Origin: Methanobacteriaceae archaeon
GTDB taxonomy: Archaea; Methanobacteriota; Methanobacteria; Methanobacteriales; Methanobacteriaceae
Length of the DNA stretch: 5,200 nucleotides
Assembly: GCA_030693105.1 (NCBI GenBank)
Contig: JAUYBK010000068.1
Location: 1 to 5,200 of the forward strand
Direction: 5' to 3'
Each line of letters starts with the position of its first letter. The first letter of the stretch is position 1. The translations under genes and the position numbers were made by a program. The notes beneath the pieces were generated by a model, which had not been told where the DNA came from, made no database searches, and saw only the letters and a program-made list of their open reading frames with translations. Shown one piece after another: positions 5,063-5,200 of this stretch.

Positions 5063-5200
5063 ATAAATTCCTCGGGATTAAAAAATGCAGAAAATGATTT
5101 AAGATACTTACTAAACCGTGGTTATCGAAAAACCACTGCTTTGAACTTTGTAGCTGGACACTACCTTTTGGATAAAAGCCAGAGAAATTACCTGGCCCGT
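5063..5200 (+). CDS. DUF434 family protein, N-terminal part (runs off window, no canonical start)
   Basis: From 5063 to the window end the frame encodes 46 codons. It includes LKNAENDLRYLLNRGY, then a basic stretch and YLLDKSQRNYL. The pattern L-x2-A-x2-D-x-RYLLxRGY is what I recognise as the start of DUF434, an uncharacterised archaeal family with some bacterial members. The frame has been open since a stop at 4979-4981, yet contains no ATG, GTG or TTG before 5141, which is inside the conserved region. ATA at 5063, one base after the DUF47 stop codon, follows AGGAGAGG at proper distance and would give a sensible N-terminus of about six residues before the conserved block. The ATG at 5085 is in another frame and stops after five codons. 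Options are a rare AUA start, an ATG-to-ATA mutation, or a base error. Rightward co-transcription with the DUF47 gene is likely. Confidence 0.6.
   Translation, partial: MNSSGLKNAENDLRYLLNRGYRKTTALNFVAGHYLLDKSQRNYLAR

Noticed and set aside
5085..5102. ATG at 5085 as the start of the DUF434 gene
   Set aside because: It is in a different frame and reaches TAA after five codons. Similarity to DUF434 begins upstream of it in the other frame, so even a base insertion after this ATG would drop part of the conserved block.
1..5200. CRISPR array, insertion sequence, tRNA, phage or defence genes
   Set aside because: No regularly spaced repeats, terminal inverted repeats, transposase motifs, tRNA-like cloverleaf or defence domains were seen. 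The gene content is ordinary archaeal housekeeping.

Overview
The window reads as chromosomal DNA from a euryarchaeal methanogen, most likely Methanobacteriales and Methanobacterium-like. The gene set is archaeal: ABCE1 ribosome-recycling factor, the recombinase paralogue RadB, a short archaeal Sua5/YrdC protein, and an archaetidylinositol-phosphate synthase for ether lipids. Start regions carry GGTG-type Shine-Dalgarno (SD) sequences or archaeal TATA boxes. The lineage rests on protein resemblance and remembered gene order, since no rRNA is present. I see no CRISPR, insertion sequence, tRNA or phage gene.

Layout. At 1-493 (+) lies the C-terminal part of ABCE1. At 553-723 (+) a small two-helix membrane protein gene is interrupted by an in-frame TAA. 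A T8 tract and a short hairpin separate it from a convergent leftward set: a class I/II aminotransferase (778-1929), radB (2088-2783) and the YrdC-domain threonylcarbamoyl-AMP synthase (2874-3494). From 3542 the genes run rightward: archaetidylinositol-phosphate synthase, a DUF357 protein, a PhoU-like DUF47 protein, and the start of a DUF434 protein that runs off the window.

How it fits together. These are mostly housekeeping functions: ribosome recycling, tRNA t6A modification, recombination and inositol-lipid synthesis. The Sua5 and lipid-synthase genes diverge from 47 bp that hold one AT-rich box about 25 bp from each start codon. That spacing suggests one shared TATA element driving two leaderless transcripts. 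The rightward genes are tightly spaced, and three of the four have no established function in archaea.

The items most worth a second look are the shared promoter, the nonsense-interrupted small membrane gene, the DUF434 gene with no ATG/GTG/TTG start but a strong SD in front of ATA, and the DUF357-DUF47-DUF434 cluster. I did not find a defence or mobile system.
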